Source: Paracoccaceae bacterium (GTDB lineage Bacteria > Pseudomonadota > Alphaproteobacteria > Rhodobacterales > Rhodobacteraceae). From it: 64,000 nt of DNA. The translations under genes and the position numbers were made by a program. Positions 7,977 through 16,167 of this stretch are shown one piece after another (the stretch's first letter is position 1; the number at the start of each line of letters is the position of its first letter). Below the pieces are notes generated by a model, which did no database searches, was not told where the DNA came from, and was given only the letters and a program-made list of their open reading frames with translations. The stretch is taken from positions 558,001-622,000 of the forward strand of contig JACKKJ010000001.1 in NCBI GenBank assembly GCA_024236495.1, given 5' to 3'.

Positions 7977-9464
7977 TTACCACCATTTCCCCGGCTTGGA
8001 AACAAAGCCGGCGGCCTGTTCCAGCACATAGGCGTGATTCAGCAGATCGCCTTCCTCCCACGGGCGGCCGATCAACTGCAGGCCCAGCGGCAACCCCTGA
8101 GCGTTCAGACCGACGGGCACCGCCACGCCGGGCAGCCCGGCAAGGTTCAGCGTCACCGTGAACACGTCGTTGAGGTACATCGCCACCGGATCGCTGTCGG
8201 CCACATCGCCCAGCCCGAACGCCGCCGAAGGCGAGATCGGCGCAAGGATCGCATCGATCCCGTCGGCAAAGACGTTTTCGAAGTCGCGCTTGATCAGCGC
8301 GCGGACCTTGCGGGCGCGGTTGTAATAGGCGTCGTAGAAGCCCGCCGAAAGGACATAGGTGCCGATCATCACACGGCGCTGAACCTCGTGGCCGAAACCC
8401 TCGGCGCGGGTCTTTTCATACATCTCGGTGATGCCGTCGCCCTGCGACAGCTTCGCCCGGTGGCCATAGCGCACGCCGTCATAGCGCGCGAGGTTCGACG
8501 ACGCCTCGGCAGGGGCGACGACGTAGTAGGCGGGCAGCGCGTATTTCGTGTGCGGCAGCGAGATGTCGACGATCTCGGCCCCCGCGTCCTTCAGCATCGC
8601 GGTGCCCCGATCCCAGATCGCGGCGATTTCCGCGGGCAGCCCCTCGATCCGGTATTCGCGCGGAATGCCGATCTTCTTGCCGCGGATGTCGCCGGTCAGC
8701 ATCGCCTCGAAATCCGGCACCGGGATGTCGGCGCTGGTCGAATCCTTCGGATCGTGCCCGGCCATCGCGCCCAGCATGATCGCGGCGTCGCGCACCGATT
8801 TCGTCATCGGCCCCGCCTGATCAAGCGAGGAGGCATAGGCGATCACGCCCCAGCGCGAACAGCGTCCGTAGGTCGGCTTGATCCCGACGATGCCGGTAAA
8901 GGCCGCCGGCTGGCGGATCGACCCGCCGGTGTCGGTGCCGGTCGCCGCAAGGCAAAGGTCCGCCGCGACCGCCGCCGCCGAGCCGCCGGAAGATCCGCCC
9001 GGCGTCAGCGGCGTGTCGTCGCCGTCGCGCCGCCAGGGGTTCACCGCCGCGCCGTAGCACGAATGTTCATTGGTCGAGCCCATGGCGAACTCGTCCATGT
9101 TCAGCTTGCCCAGCATCACCGCGCCGGCATCTGCCAGGTTCTGCGTGACGGTGGATTCGTATTCGGGCCGGAATCCCTTCAGCACGTTCGACGCCGCCTG
9201 CGACAGCACGCCCTTCGTGCAGTAGACATCCTTGATCCCGACCGGAATGCCGCACATCGCGGGCGCATCGCCTGCCTTGATCCGCAAATCCGCCGCCCGC
9301 GCGCGGTCCAGCGCGATGTCGGGCGTCTTGTGGACGAAGGCGTTCAGTTCGTCGCCCGCGTCCATCGCGGTCAGGCAGGCCATGGTCAGATCGACCGCCG
9401 TCGCCTCGCCCTTGCGCAGAAGGTCGCGCGCATCGGCGATGGTAAGTTCGTTGAGGTTCGTCAT
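7977..9464 (-). CDS. gatA: Asp-tRNA(Asn)/Glu-tRNA(Gln) amidotransferase subunit A
   Basis: A 495-residue amidase-signature enzyme that supplies ammonia from glutamine for transamidation of mischarged Glu-tRNA(Gln) or Asp-tRNA(Asn). The catalytic Lys is in GIPVGIKDVYCTKG (about residue 79). The cis-Ser/nucleophile Ser region is in TPGGSSGGSAAAVAA (about residues 152-166), and GTDTGGSIRQPAAF completes the signature. The start overlaps gatC by four bases (ATGA), which shows translational coupling. gatB is not in this window. Confidence 0.97.
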   Translation of the reverse strand: MTNLNELTIADARDLLRKGEATAVDLTMACLTAMDAGDELNAFVHKTPDIALDRARAADLRIKAGDAPAMCGIPVGIKDVYCTKGVLSQAASNVLKGFRPEYESTVTQNLADAGAVMLGKLNMDEFAMGSTNEHSCYGAAVNPWRRDGDDTPLTPGGSSGGSAAAVAADLCLAATGTDTGGSIRQPAAFTGIVGIKPTYGRCSRWGVIAYASSLDQAGPMTKSVRDAAIMLGAMAGHDPKDSTSADIPVPDFEAMLTGDIRGKKIGIPREYRIEGLPAEIAAIWDRGTAMLKDAGAEIVDISLPHTKYALPAYYVVAPAEASSNLARYDGVRYGHRAKLSQGDGITEMYEKTRAEGFGHEVQRRVMIGTYVLSAGFYDAYYNRARKVRALIKRDFENVFADGIDAILAPISPSAAFGLGDVADSDPVAMYLNDVFTVTLNLAGLPGVAVPVGLNAQGLPLGLQLIGRPWEEGDLLNHAYVLEQAAGFVSKPGKWW

Positions 9465-9748
9465 TCCACCACCTTCGGCACCGCAAAGAAGCCCTCGCGC
9501 GCATCGGGCGCGTTCGACAGGATACGGTCCGCCATGCCGCCGTCCGTCACCACGTCCTGCCGCCGCTTCAGCCGCATCGGCGTGACCGATGTCATCGGCT
9601 CGACCCCCTCCACGTCGACCTCGTTCAGCTGTTCCATGAAGTTCAGGACCGCGCTCAGCTCGCCCGCGAGGGCAGGCAGGTCTTCTTCCTTCACGGCGAT
9701 CCGCGCCAGATGCGCGACCTTGCGCGCGGTGTCGATGTCGATGGACAT
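9461..9748 (-). CDS. gatC: Asp-tRNA(Asn)/Glu-tRNA(Gln) amidotransferase subunit C
   Basis: A 95-residue GatC with the usual start MSIDIDTARKVAHLARI and the late VEPMTSVTPMRLKRRQDVVTDGG region. It wraps the GatA-GatB interface and stabilises the heterotrimer. It is the first gene of the gatCA pair and overlaps gatA by four bases. Confidence 0.96.
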   Translation of the reverse strand: MSIDIDTARKVAHLARIAVKEEDLPALAGELSAVLNFMEQLNEVDVEGVEPMTSVTPMRLKRRQDVVTDGGMADRILSNAPDAREGFFAVPKVVE

Positions 9749-9844
9749 GGGGGCAACTCCGTCCTTAGATCGGGGCAGGGTTTAACCGCCGGCCGGCCCG
9801 CCCGCAAGGGACAAGGGCAGCGACGACACAGAGGGGAGAGGCAC

Positions 9845-10537
9845 ATGAACATCATCTGGCTTGGCCATTCCGGCTTCCGCATGGAGATCGAGGGGGCGGT
9901 GATCCTTGTCGATCCCTGGCTGACCGGCAATCCGATGTTCCCCCCCGCCCGGAGGGCAGAGGCGATCGGGGGGGCCACCCATGTACTGATCACCCACGGC
10001 CACGGCGACCACACCGGCGACGCAATCGCCATCGCGCAGGAACTGTCGATCCCCGTCGTCGGCATCTACGACCTGATGAGCTGGTGGGAAGGCAAGCATG
10101 GCATCGCGACCGTGGGATTCAACAAGGGCGGCACGGCGGACCTTGGCGGCGCGAAGGTCACGATGGTGAACGCCTGCCATTCCTCCTCGGTCGGCGGGGA
10201 GGACGGGCCGGTCTATGCCGGGCACGAATCCGGCTACATGATCGCGGGCGAGGGTCACACGATCTACGTCTCGGGCGATACCGACATCATGGCCGACATG
10301 GAATGGATGGGGGAACTTCACGCGCCCGACATCGGCATCCTGTGCGCCGGCGGCTTTTACACGATGGACATGAAGCGCGCGGCCTTCGCGGCGCGCAAGT
10401 ACTTCGCCTTCAAGACGGTGATCCCCTGCCACTACCGCACCTTTCCCGCGCTTGAACAGGACGCAGGGGCGCTGCGGGCGGGACTGCCGGGGGTGAACGT
10501 GATCGAGCCCGAGGTGCTGGTCCCGATCACGATCTGA
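9845..10537 (+). CDS. UPF0173 metal-dependent hydrolase (metallo-beta-lactamase fold)
   Basis: A 230-residue metallo-beta-lactamase-fold hydrolase of the UPF0173 family. The protein starts MNIIWLGHSGFRME. It has the metal-binding THGHGDHTGD (about residues 50-59), a later His in VNACHSSSVGG, the bridging Asp in YVSGDTDIM and His in VIPCHYRTF. The substrate is unknown for the family. It diverges from gatC and is probably single; no terminator hairpin with a T run was seen after it. Confidence 0.88.
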   Translation: MNIIWLGHSGFRMEIEGAVILVDPWLTGNPMFPPARRAEAIGGATHVLITHGHGDHTGDAIAIAQELSIPVVGIYDLMSWWEGKHGIATVGFNKGGTADLGGAKVTMVNACHSSSVGGEDGPVYAGHESGYMIAGEGHTIYVSGDTDIMADMEWMGELHAPDIGILCAGGFYTMDMKRAAFAARKYFAFKTVIPCHYRTFPALEQDAGALRAGLPGVNVIEPEVLVPITI

Positions 10538-10580
10538 GCGCGCCGCGGCGGCGCCCTGCCCCGTCGCGCATCCCGCCCGA

Positions 10581-10823
10581 TCAAAACCGCGGATCCCGGG
10601 GCCTCCGTCCCGGCGGATCGGCGGTCAGCCCGATATCGCGGCGGATATGCGCGGGCAGGTCATCCACGTCCGGGGCGCGCGGTCCGAAGAGGCGCGCGAC
10701 GGCGCGCCGGGTCAGCGCCAGCATCAGCGCCACGACGACGCGCGGTGCGCCGTGGCCCTCGATCAGCGCGCCAAGATCGGCAGCGGGGAACCGGCGACGT
10801 GCGGTATGAAGTTCAACGATCAT
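10581..10823 (-). CDS. DUF1127-like small protein
   Basis: An 80-residue protein whose C-terminal half (ALTRRAVARLFGPRAPDVDD..., then LPAHIRRDIGL) follows the DUF1127 pattern, in particular the closing L(P)xHxxRDIGL. The start at 10823 has GGGAG upstream. It is the second such protein in this window. The function is unknown, though members are often stress-responsive and RNA-binding. The region upstream holds a shorter possible gene. Confidence 0.7.
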   Translation of the reverse strand: MIVELHTARRRFPAADLGALIEGHGAPRVVVALMLALTRRAVARLFGPRAPDVDDLPAHIRRDIGLTADPPGRRPRDPRF

Positions 10824-10975
10824 GTTCGTCTCCCTGGCCGTCGGCCGGAAGGCGGCAGACGGCACTTTGCGGTTGGATTGAAGCGCGGACGGCAGAAGGG
10901 TGCATTTGCCCGGCCGGCCGTCACATGGTTGGATTTCAGAAGGATCCGGCGATCAGGCGCCGGTGGCCGTTTGCG

Positions 10976-11062
10976 TCAGCAGAATCGCGTGCCGGAAACG
11001 GTCGATCGGGACAGGCGGAGGCGTCCCACGCGCTGGCGCAGTGCATTGCGGTATGAAGCCAT
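10976..11062 (-). CDS. Possible 28-residue Arg-rich small protein
   Basis: A short open frame MASYRNALRQRVGRLRLSRS... of 28 residues with seven Arg and a net positive charge. It is preceded at ideal spacing by AGGAGGGCGCAAC-ATG, a much better ribosome-binding site than chance supplies. It lies upstream of the DUF1127 gene on the same strand, 152 bases away, so it could be a leader peptide or an independent small protein. There is no homology claim, and it could be spurious. Confidence 0.4.
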   Translation of the reverse strand: MASYRNALRQRVGRLRLSRSTVSGTRFC

Positions 11063-11100
11063 GTTGCGCCCTCCTGTCCTCGGGGTTGCGGGATGTCGGC

Positions 11101-11184
11101 ACAATAGCAGGGCGCCCATCGGGACAAAGCCGTGGATTGTACCTGCCCTCACAATCGGATTGTATGTGCCCGCGCCAACACAAT
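11101..11184 (-). promoter_or_regulatory. Cluster of ACAAT/ATTGT boxes
   Basis: Five five-base boxes of alternating orientation lie within 84 bases: ACAAT at 11101, ATTGT at 11136, ACAAT at 11151, ATTGT at 11159 and ACAAT at 11180. The middle pair makes the palindrome ACAAT-CGG-ATTGT. Read leftward, two TACAAT sequences could serve as -10 elements for the small-ORF/DUF1127 transcript. The remaining gap between 10824 and 11219 shows nothing else recognisable. Confidence 0.35.
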
Positions 11185-11219
11185 GCAGCCCTTGGTCGGC
11201 CCCGGGTGCCCCCCTCGGG

Positions 11220-11675
11220 TCAATCCCTGCGCCCAGAAAAGAAGTCCCGCAAGAGCCGCCCCGCTTCCTGCGAACCGATCCCGTCATAGACTTCGGGCGC
11301 GTGATGGCACTGGGGATGGGAGAAGACCCGGGCGCCATGCGCGACTCCGCCCGACTTCGGATCCTCTGCCCCGTAGTAAAGCCGGGCGATCCGCGCGAAG
11401 GATATCGCGGCAGCGCACATCGGGCAGGGTTCCAGCGTGACGTAAAGGTCATGCCCCGGCAGCCGTTCCGACCCCGCCGCCGCGCAGGCCGCCCGCAGCG
11501 CCAGAACCTCGGCATGGGCGGTCGGGTCTGACAGTTCGCGCGTGCGGTTGCCTGCGGCGGCAACGACCCGGCCGTCGGGCGCGACGACGACGGCACCCAC
11601 AGGCACCTCGCCGCGCAGGGCGGCGGCGCGCGCCTCTGCCAGCGCGCGGTCCATATGGCTGCGAAATCCCGCCAT
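11220..11675 (-). CDS. tadA: tRNA-specific adenosine(34) deaminase
   Basis: A 151-residue cytidine-deaminase-fold enzyme that converts A34 to inosine in tRNA-Arg(ACG). The zinc His and catalytic Glu are in TAHAEVLALR (about residues 52-61), and the two Cys ligands are in TLEPCPMCAAA (about residues 81-91). The C-terminal KSGGVAHGARVF and EVYDGI segments match TadA. It diverges from the pseudouridine synthase gene. Confidence 0.95.
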   Translation of the reverse strand: MAGFRSHMDRALAEARAAALRGEVPVGAVVVAPDGRVVAAAGNRTRELSDPTAHAEVLALRAACAAAGSERLPGHDLYVTLEPCPMCAAAISFARIARLYYGAEDPKSGGVAHGARVFSHPQCHHAPEVYDGIGSQEAGRLLRDFFSGRRD

Positions 11676-11784
11676 CCGCCTGTCATGCCGCGCGCCCGCC
11701 TGTCGCGCAACCGCTTTCCGTTTGACCGAATCGGCGCTAAGGGGTGCGCTTCAGATCTCTGCCGCCTGCCGAAAGGGCCAGCCC

Positions 11785-13104
11785 ATGACCGAAGACGCGA
11801 AACAGGGCGAACGCATCGCCAAGGTGATGGCCCGTTCCGGTGTCGCCTCCCGCAGGGATGCGGAACGGATGATCATGGAGGGCCGGGTCAAGGTCAACGG
11901 CCAGCCGGTGACAAGCCCCGCGCTCGATGTTCTTTCCACCGACAAGGTGACGCTTGACGGCAAGCCCATCGACGCGCCGCAACCCGCGCGGCTCTGGCTT
12001 TACTACAAGCCCCTGGGTCTCGTGACGTCCACCCGCGACGAAAAGGGCCGCCAGACGGTCTTCGACACCCTGCCCGAGGGGATGCCCCGGGTCATGAGCG
12101 TCGGACGGCTGGACCTCAATTCCGAAGGTCTTCTGCTGCTGACCAATGACGGAGAACTGAAGCGGCGGCTCGAACTGCCCTCGACCGGTTGGCTCAGGAA
12201 GTACCGCGTGCGGGTGAACGGACGCCCCAACGACCTGACATTCGATCCCCTGCGCCGGGGCGTGACCATCGAGGGCGAGGAATTCCTGCCGATGGAGGTG
12301 ACGCTCGACAAGCAACAGGGTGCCAACGCCTGGCTGACCGTCGGCCTGCGCGAGGGCCGGAACCGCGAAATCCGCCGCGCGATGAGCGAGGTGAACCTGA
12401 TCGTGAACCGGCTGATCCGGGTCAGCTACGGCCCCTTCCGGCTGAACCAGATGAAGCCGGGCGAGGTGATCGAGGTAAAGCGCCGCGTGCTGCGAGAGCA
12501 GCTGGGCGAAATGTTCGATGGCCTGGCGGGATCGGAGGGTTCGGGCGACCGGCCCGACCGCAAGCCGCGTGGCGAGGGCGGACCCCGGTCCTTCGGCGAC
12601 CGCCCCGACCGTGGCCCCCGCAAACCGCGCGCCGAGGGTGACGCACCCCGCAAGCCCCGCTTCGACCGCGAGGGTGGCGACAGGCCCGACCGCAAGCCGC
12701 GTGGCGAGGGCGGACCCCGGTCCTTCGGCGACCGCCCCGACCGTGGCCCCCGCAAACCGCGCGCCGAGGGTGACGCACCCCGCAAGCCCCGCTTCGACCG
12801 CGAGGGTGGCGACAGGCCCGACCGCAAGCCGCGTGGCGAGGGCGGACCCCGGTCCTTCGGCGACCGCCCCGACCGTGGCCCCCGCAAACCGCGCGCCGAG
12901 GGTGACGCACCCCGCAAGCCCCGCTTCGACCGCGAGGGTGGCGACAGGCCCGACCGCAAGCCGCGTGGCGAAGGCGGACCCCGGTCCTTCGGCGACCGCC
13001 CCGACCGTGGCCCCCGCCCCCCGCGCGCCGAGGGTGACGCACCCCGCAAGCCGCGTTCCCCCAAAGGAACCGGCCCCCGGCGCGGCCCCAAGAAGCCGTC
13101 CTGA
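11785..13104 (+). CDS. RsuA/RluB-family 23S/16S rRNA pseudouridine synthase with repetitive basic tail
   Basis: A 439-residue protein. Residues about 8-55 are an S4 RNA-binding domain (ERIAKVMARSGVASRRDAER). Residues about 70-245 are the pseudouridine synthase domain, with catalytic Asp in GRLDLNSEGLLLLTNDGEL and the late GRNREIRRAM motif. This fits RluB (U2605 of 23S rRNA) or its relatives. From about residue 255 onward the protein is a low-complexity tail made of 44-residue repeats rich in Arg, Pro, Gly and Asp, probably disordered and RNA-binding. Such tails occur in alphaproteobacterial homologues, but the regularity here is striking. Confidence 0.9.
   Translation: MTEDAKQGERIAKVMARSGVASRRDAERMIMEGRVKVNGQPVTSPALDVLSTDKVTLDGKPIDAPQPARLWLYYKPLGLVTSTRDEKGRQTVFDTLPEGMPRVMSVGRLDLNSEGLLLLTNDGELKRRLELPSTGWLRKYRVRVNGRPNDLTFDPLRRGVTIEGEEFLPMEVTLDKQQGANAWLTVGLREGRNREIRRAMSEVNLIVNRLIRVSYGPFRLNQMKPGEVIEVKRRVLREQLGEMFDGLAGSEGSGDRPDRKPRGEGGPRSFGDRPDRGPRKPRAEGDAPRKPRFDREGGDRPDRKPRGEGGPRSFGDRPDRGPRKPRAEGDAPRKPRFDREGGDRPDRKPRGEGGPRSFGDRPDRGPRKPRAEGDAPRKPRFDREGGDRPDRKPRGEGGPRSFGDRPDRGPRPPRAEGDAPRKPRSPKGTGPRRGPKKPS
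12550..13060 (+). repeat. 132-bp tandem repeats inside the pseudouridine synthase gene
   Basis: Nearly identical 132-base units start in register at about 12561, 12693, 12825 and 12957 (compare the CAAGCCGCGTGGCGA block at each). The first three appear complete and the fourth diverges in its second half. Each unit encodes 44 residues (begins RPDRKPRGEGGPRSFGDRPD, ends RKPRFDREGGD). The near-perfect match, including synonymous positions, points to recent expansion. It is not a CRISPR: there are no spacers and the frame is kept. Confidence 0.95.
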
Positions 13105-13186
13105 GCCGACCCGCGACCGCCCGGTCCGCAAGGGCCTTGGCCGCGCGGCGCTGGCGTGGCACTCTTTGCTGAAAACGGGGGCGGGT

Positions 13187-14170
13187 TTGTACGGATCGAT
13201 TGGGCAGGGTAGTTCGCGCGGCGCCGGCTTGGCCGCGCTTCTGGGCCTTGGCATGTTTCTGGCAGGCTGCGATCTGTCGCGATCGCTTGGCCCGGCGGGC
13301 AGCGCCGCGCCGGTCGGCCCGGCCTCCGAACCCGCCGCCCGACCTCTTTCCGACGACAGCATCGCGGCGCGCGCCTACTACGGACGCATCGAAACCGCCG
13401 CCCGGGCACGCGGCCAGTTGCGCACCGACGGTGGCGGGACCGACACGCCGTTCAGCGCCGACGACCTTGCCCGGAACTTCGAACGCATCGCTTTTTTCGA
13501 CGAATTCCAGCCTGTCGGCGGCCAACTCGTCGCGCGGTCGACCGAAAGCACCCTGCACCGCTGGCAGGGCGCGGTGCGGGTCGATGTCGTCTTCGGCGAT
13601 TCGGTGCCCCTTGACCAGCGCGCCCGCGACCGGGCAGAGATTGCCGCCTATCTTGCCCGGCTGAGCGATCTGACCGGCCTGCCGATCCGGATGACGGGTT
13701 TTGCGCCCAACTTCTCCGTCATGATCCTGAACGAAGACGAACGCCGCGGCGCGGGCCCCGGCATCCTCGACTTCGCCCCCGCGATCGCGCCCGAGGCGCT
13801 TGCCTCTGCGGTCGGGATGAAGCCGGACACCTATTGCACGGTCTTCAGCTTTTCCGCCGCGGGCAGCGCCACCTACGCGCGGGCGCTGGCGGTCATCCGT
13901 GGCGAGTTGCCCGACATCCTGAGGCTGTCCTGCATCCACGAGGAAATCGCCCAGGGGCTTGGCCTCGTAAACGACAGCCCCCGCGCGCGCCCGTCGATCT
14001 TCAACGACAACGACGAATTCGCGACGCTGACGCGACAGGACGAGTTGATGCTGCGGATGCTTTACGACCGCCGCCTGTCGCCGGGGATGGGCCTGTCGCA
14101 AGCCGCCCCGACCGTCGTCGCGATCGCCGCCGAACTGATGGGCGGAGAGATCATCGCAGCCCTCCCCTGA
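13187..14170 (+). CDS. DUF2927 domain lipoprotein
   Basis: A predicted lipoprotein of about 327 residues. The hydrophobic stretch RGAGLAALLGLGMFLAGC ends in a lipobox (LAGC). Further on, FSADDLARNFERIAFFDE, the ILNEDERRGAG region and SCIHEEIAQGLGLVNDSPRARPS are the conserved blocks of DUF2927, including an HEEIAQGLG segment that resembles an inactive or modified HExxH peptidase helix. The start is uncertain: the only in-frame start giving a full signal peptide is TTG at 13187, with a weak G-rich region upstream. The function of the family is unknown. Confidence 0.75.
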   Translation: MYGSIGQGSSRGAGLAALLGLGMFLAGCDLSRSLGPAGSAAPVGPASEPAARPLSDDSIAARAYYGRIETAARARGQLRTDGGGTDTPFSADDLARNFERIAFFDEFQPVGGQLVARSTESTLHRWQGAVRVDVVFGDSVPLDQRARDRAEIAAYLARLSDLTGLPIRMTGFAPNFSVMILNEDERRGAGPGILDFAPAIAPEALASAVGMKPDTYCTVFSFSAAGSATYARALAVIRGELPDILRLSCIHEEIAQGLGLVNDSPRARPSIFNDNDEFATLTRQDELMLRMLYDRRLSPGMGLSQAAPTVVAIAAELMGGEIIAALP

Positions 14171-14280
14171 TCCGAGACCTGCCCAGAACCGAGACCAGCC
14201 CCGGCTTCCGGCCTGCTGCGACACGGTTGATGATAGCGCAAACACCGGCTAGGAAGGGCCGAACTGACCGGAGGATTCCG

Positions 14281-15204
14281 ATGATCCTGTGCTGCGGCGA
14301 AGCCCTGATCGACATGCTCCCACGCGAAAGCCGGGAGGGCGAGGCAGCTTTCGCCCCTTACCCCGGCGGCGCGGTCTTCAACACCGCCGTCGCGGCCGGC
14401 AGGCTTGGCGCCCCGACCGGCTTTTTCGCCGGGCTGTCGCGCGACCTCTTCGGAGAGATGCTGGCGGGGGCGCTGGCCGCCTCGGGGGTCGCGTCCGATC
14501 TCTGCCCCCGGTCGGACCGGCCGACGACGCTTGCCTTCGTGCGGCTGGTGGACGGGCAGGCCAGCTATGCGTTCTATGACGAAGGCACCGCGGGCCGGAT
14601 GCTGTCGCCCCGCGAATTGCCGCCGGTGCCGCAAGGTGTCTCGGCGCTCTTCTTCGGTGGCATCAGCCTTGTGTCGGAACCCTGCGGTTCCGCCTACGAG
14701 GCGCTGATGCTCGCCGCCGCGCGCGACCGGGTGACGATGATCGACCCCAACGTGCGCCCGGGCTTCATCCGCGACGAACCCGCCTATCGCGCGCGCATCG
14801 ACCGGATGCTGGCCGCCGCCGATATCGTCAAGGTCTCGGACGAGGATCTGCGCTGGATCTTCGGCGCGGGCGCGATCGGCGACCTTGCCGCCGCGCTTCT
14901 GTCGCGCGGACCGAAGCTGGTCCTTGTCACCGAAGGGGCCAGCGGCGCCCATGCCTTCACCGCGGCGGGCGCGCGGTTCCGCCCCGCGCGCAGGGTCGAT
15001 GTCGCCGACACCGTCGGCGCCGGCGACACGTTCAACGCGGGCATCCTGACCGCCCTGCACGAGGCTGGCGCACTGACCAAGGGGCGCATCGCAGACGCTG
15101 ATGCTGCGCTCATCGACGCGGCGCTTGAGCTTGGCATCGCGGCGGCGGCCGTCACCGTTTCCCGCCCCGGCGCGAACCCGCCCTGGCGCAGGGAAATCGC
15201 CTGA
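14281..15204 (+). CDS. PfkB-family carbohydrate kinase (fructokinase-like)
   Basis: A 307-residue ribokinase-fold sugar kinase. The N-terminal MILCCGEALIDMLP and PGGAVFNTAVAAGRLG are the sugar-binding start, and DVADTVGAGDTFNAG (about residues 240-254) is the PfkB signature 2 with catalytic Asp. It most resembles fructokinases. GGAGG lies just before the ATG. The stop overlaps the start of the dtd gene (TGATG), so the two are co-translated. Confidence 0.88.
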   Translation: MILCCGEALIDMLPRESREGEAAFAPYPGGAVFNTAVAAGRLGAPTGFFAGLSRDLFGEMLAGALAASGVASDLCPRSDRPTTLAFVRLVDGQASYAFYDEGTAGRMLSPRELPPVPQGVSALFFGGISLVSEPCGSAYEALMLAAARDRVTMIDPNVRPGFIRDEPAYRARIDRMLAAADIVKVSDEDLRWIFGAGAIGDLAAALLSRGPKLVLVTEGASGAHAFTAAGARFRPARRVDVADTVGAGDTFNAGILTALHEAGALTKGRIADADAALIDAALELGIAAAAVTVSRPGANPPWRREIA

Positions 15205-15647
15205 TGCGCGCGCTGATCCAAAGGGTTTCGCGGGCCCGCGTCACCGTCGCGGGCCGGACCACCGGGGAAATCGGCGCGGGCCTTCTGATCCTTGTCTGCG
15301 CCATGCAGGGCGACAGCGAGGCTGAGGCGGACCGCCTTGCCCAGAAGATCGTCAAGCTGCGCATCTTCAAGGACGCGGCCGACAAGATGAACTTGTCTCT
15401 GGTCGACACCGGCGGCGCGGCGCTGGTCGTCAGCCAGTTCACGCTTGGCGCAGACACGTCACGCGGGAACCGTCCCGGGTTTTCCGCCGCCGCCGCGCCG
15501 GAAACGGGCGAAAGGCTTTACCACCACTTCTCCGACCGGTTGCGGGCAATGGGCATATCCGTCGCCAACGGGGAGTTTGGCGCAGACATGGACGTGGAGC
15601 TTGTGAATCAGGGGCCGGTGACGATCTGGCTCGATACCGCGGGCTAG
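15204..15647 (+). CDS. dtd: D-aminoacyl-tRNA deacylase
   Basis: A 147-residue DTD that hydrolyses D-aminoacyl-tRNAs and mischarged Gly-tRNA(Ala). It starts MRALIQRVSRARVTVAG, has the SQFTLGADTSRGNRPGF block (about residues 77-93) and ends with VNQGPVTIWLDT carrying the GP motif of the chiral proofreading pocket. It overlaps the kinase gene by one base and converges on the CAP-domain gene with a four-base overlap. Confidence 0.95.
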   Translation: MRALIQRVSRARVTVAGRTTGEIGAGLLILVCAMQGDSEAEADRLAQKIVKLRIFKDAADKMNLSLVDTGGAALVVSQFTLGADTSRGNRPGFSAAAAPETGERLYHHFSDRLRAMGISVANGEFGADMDVELVNQGPVTIWLDTAG

Positions 15648-16114
15648 CAGCCGTTGGCCACGTCGAAGACCCAGTAAAGCCGCCCGCTCGTGTCATCCCT
15701 TGCGACGGCAAGGCCGACGCGCTTGGCCTTCGACAGCAGGAGGATCGCCTTGTGCGGAGGCGAGTCCATCCAGGCCTTGACCACTTCCGGAGCGTTGCGC
15801 TGTCCCATGGCGATCGCCTCGCCGGTCAGGCGCGCCTTGCACCCCGCCTTCTTGATCCGCCGCTTCGGGCCACCGTTGCCATCGTGTGTCAGATGACTTT
15901 TCGCTGCCATGTCGCAGGCATGTCCCCGCGCCGCGGCGTCAATCGTCGCGTCGCGAGTCAACGGCCCCCGCCCCCGCGCCTTGCGGTTCGCGTTGACAGC
16001 CTGAAGGACAGCCTGCAACTCCGCCTCTCCGCCCGAAGGAATCGCGCATTGCGCGGCCGTGGCTGCGCCTGGCAGCGCAGTCATGAAGAACAGGGCGATC
16101 AGTAGGCGGTGCAT
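15644..16114 (-). CDS. Secreted CAP-domain protein
   Basis: A 156-residue exported protein. The signal peptide MHRLLIALFFMTALPGAATAA is followed by a CAP (SCP/PR-1-like) domain. NANRKARGRGPLTRD opens the domain, HACDMAAKSHLTHDG supplies the first conserved His, and VKAWMDSPPHKAILL the second. Bacterial CAP proteins are extracellular and mostly of unknown activity. GGAG precedes the start at 16114, and an upstream ATG at 16171 has no signal-peptide logic. Confidence 0.9.
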   Translation of the reverse strand: MHRLLIALFFMTALPGAATAAQCAIPSGGEAELQAVLQAVNANRKARGRGPLTRDATIDAAARGHACDMAAKSHLTHDGNGGPKRRIKKAGCKARLTGEAIAMGQRNAPEVVKAWMDSPPHKAILLLSKAKRVGLAVARDDTSGRLYWVFDVANGC

Positions 16115-16167
16115 GCTCTGCTCCGAATGCGGGTTTTTCCAAAGGCTAGGCCGGATTTCCGCCCTGC

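Noticed and set aside
12550..13060. Possible CRISPR array
   Set aside because: The units are directly adjacent without unique spacers, are 132 bases long and keep the coding frame.
12422..14245. Several long antisense frames over the repeat region
   Set aside because: They mirror the 132-bp repeats and the DUF2927 gene; the plus-strand frame has recognisable domains.
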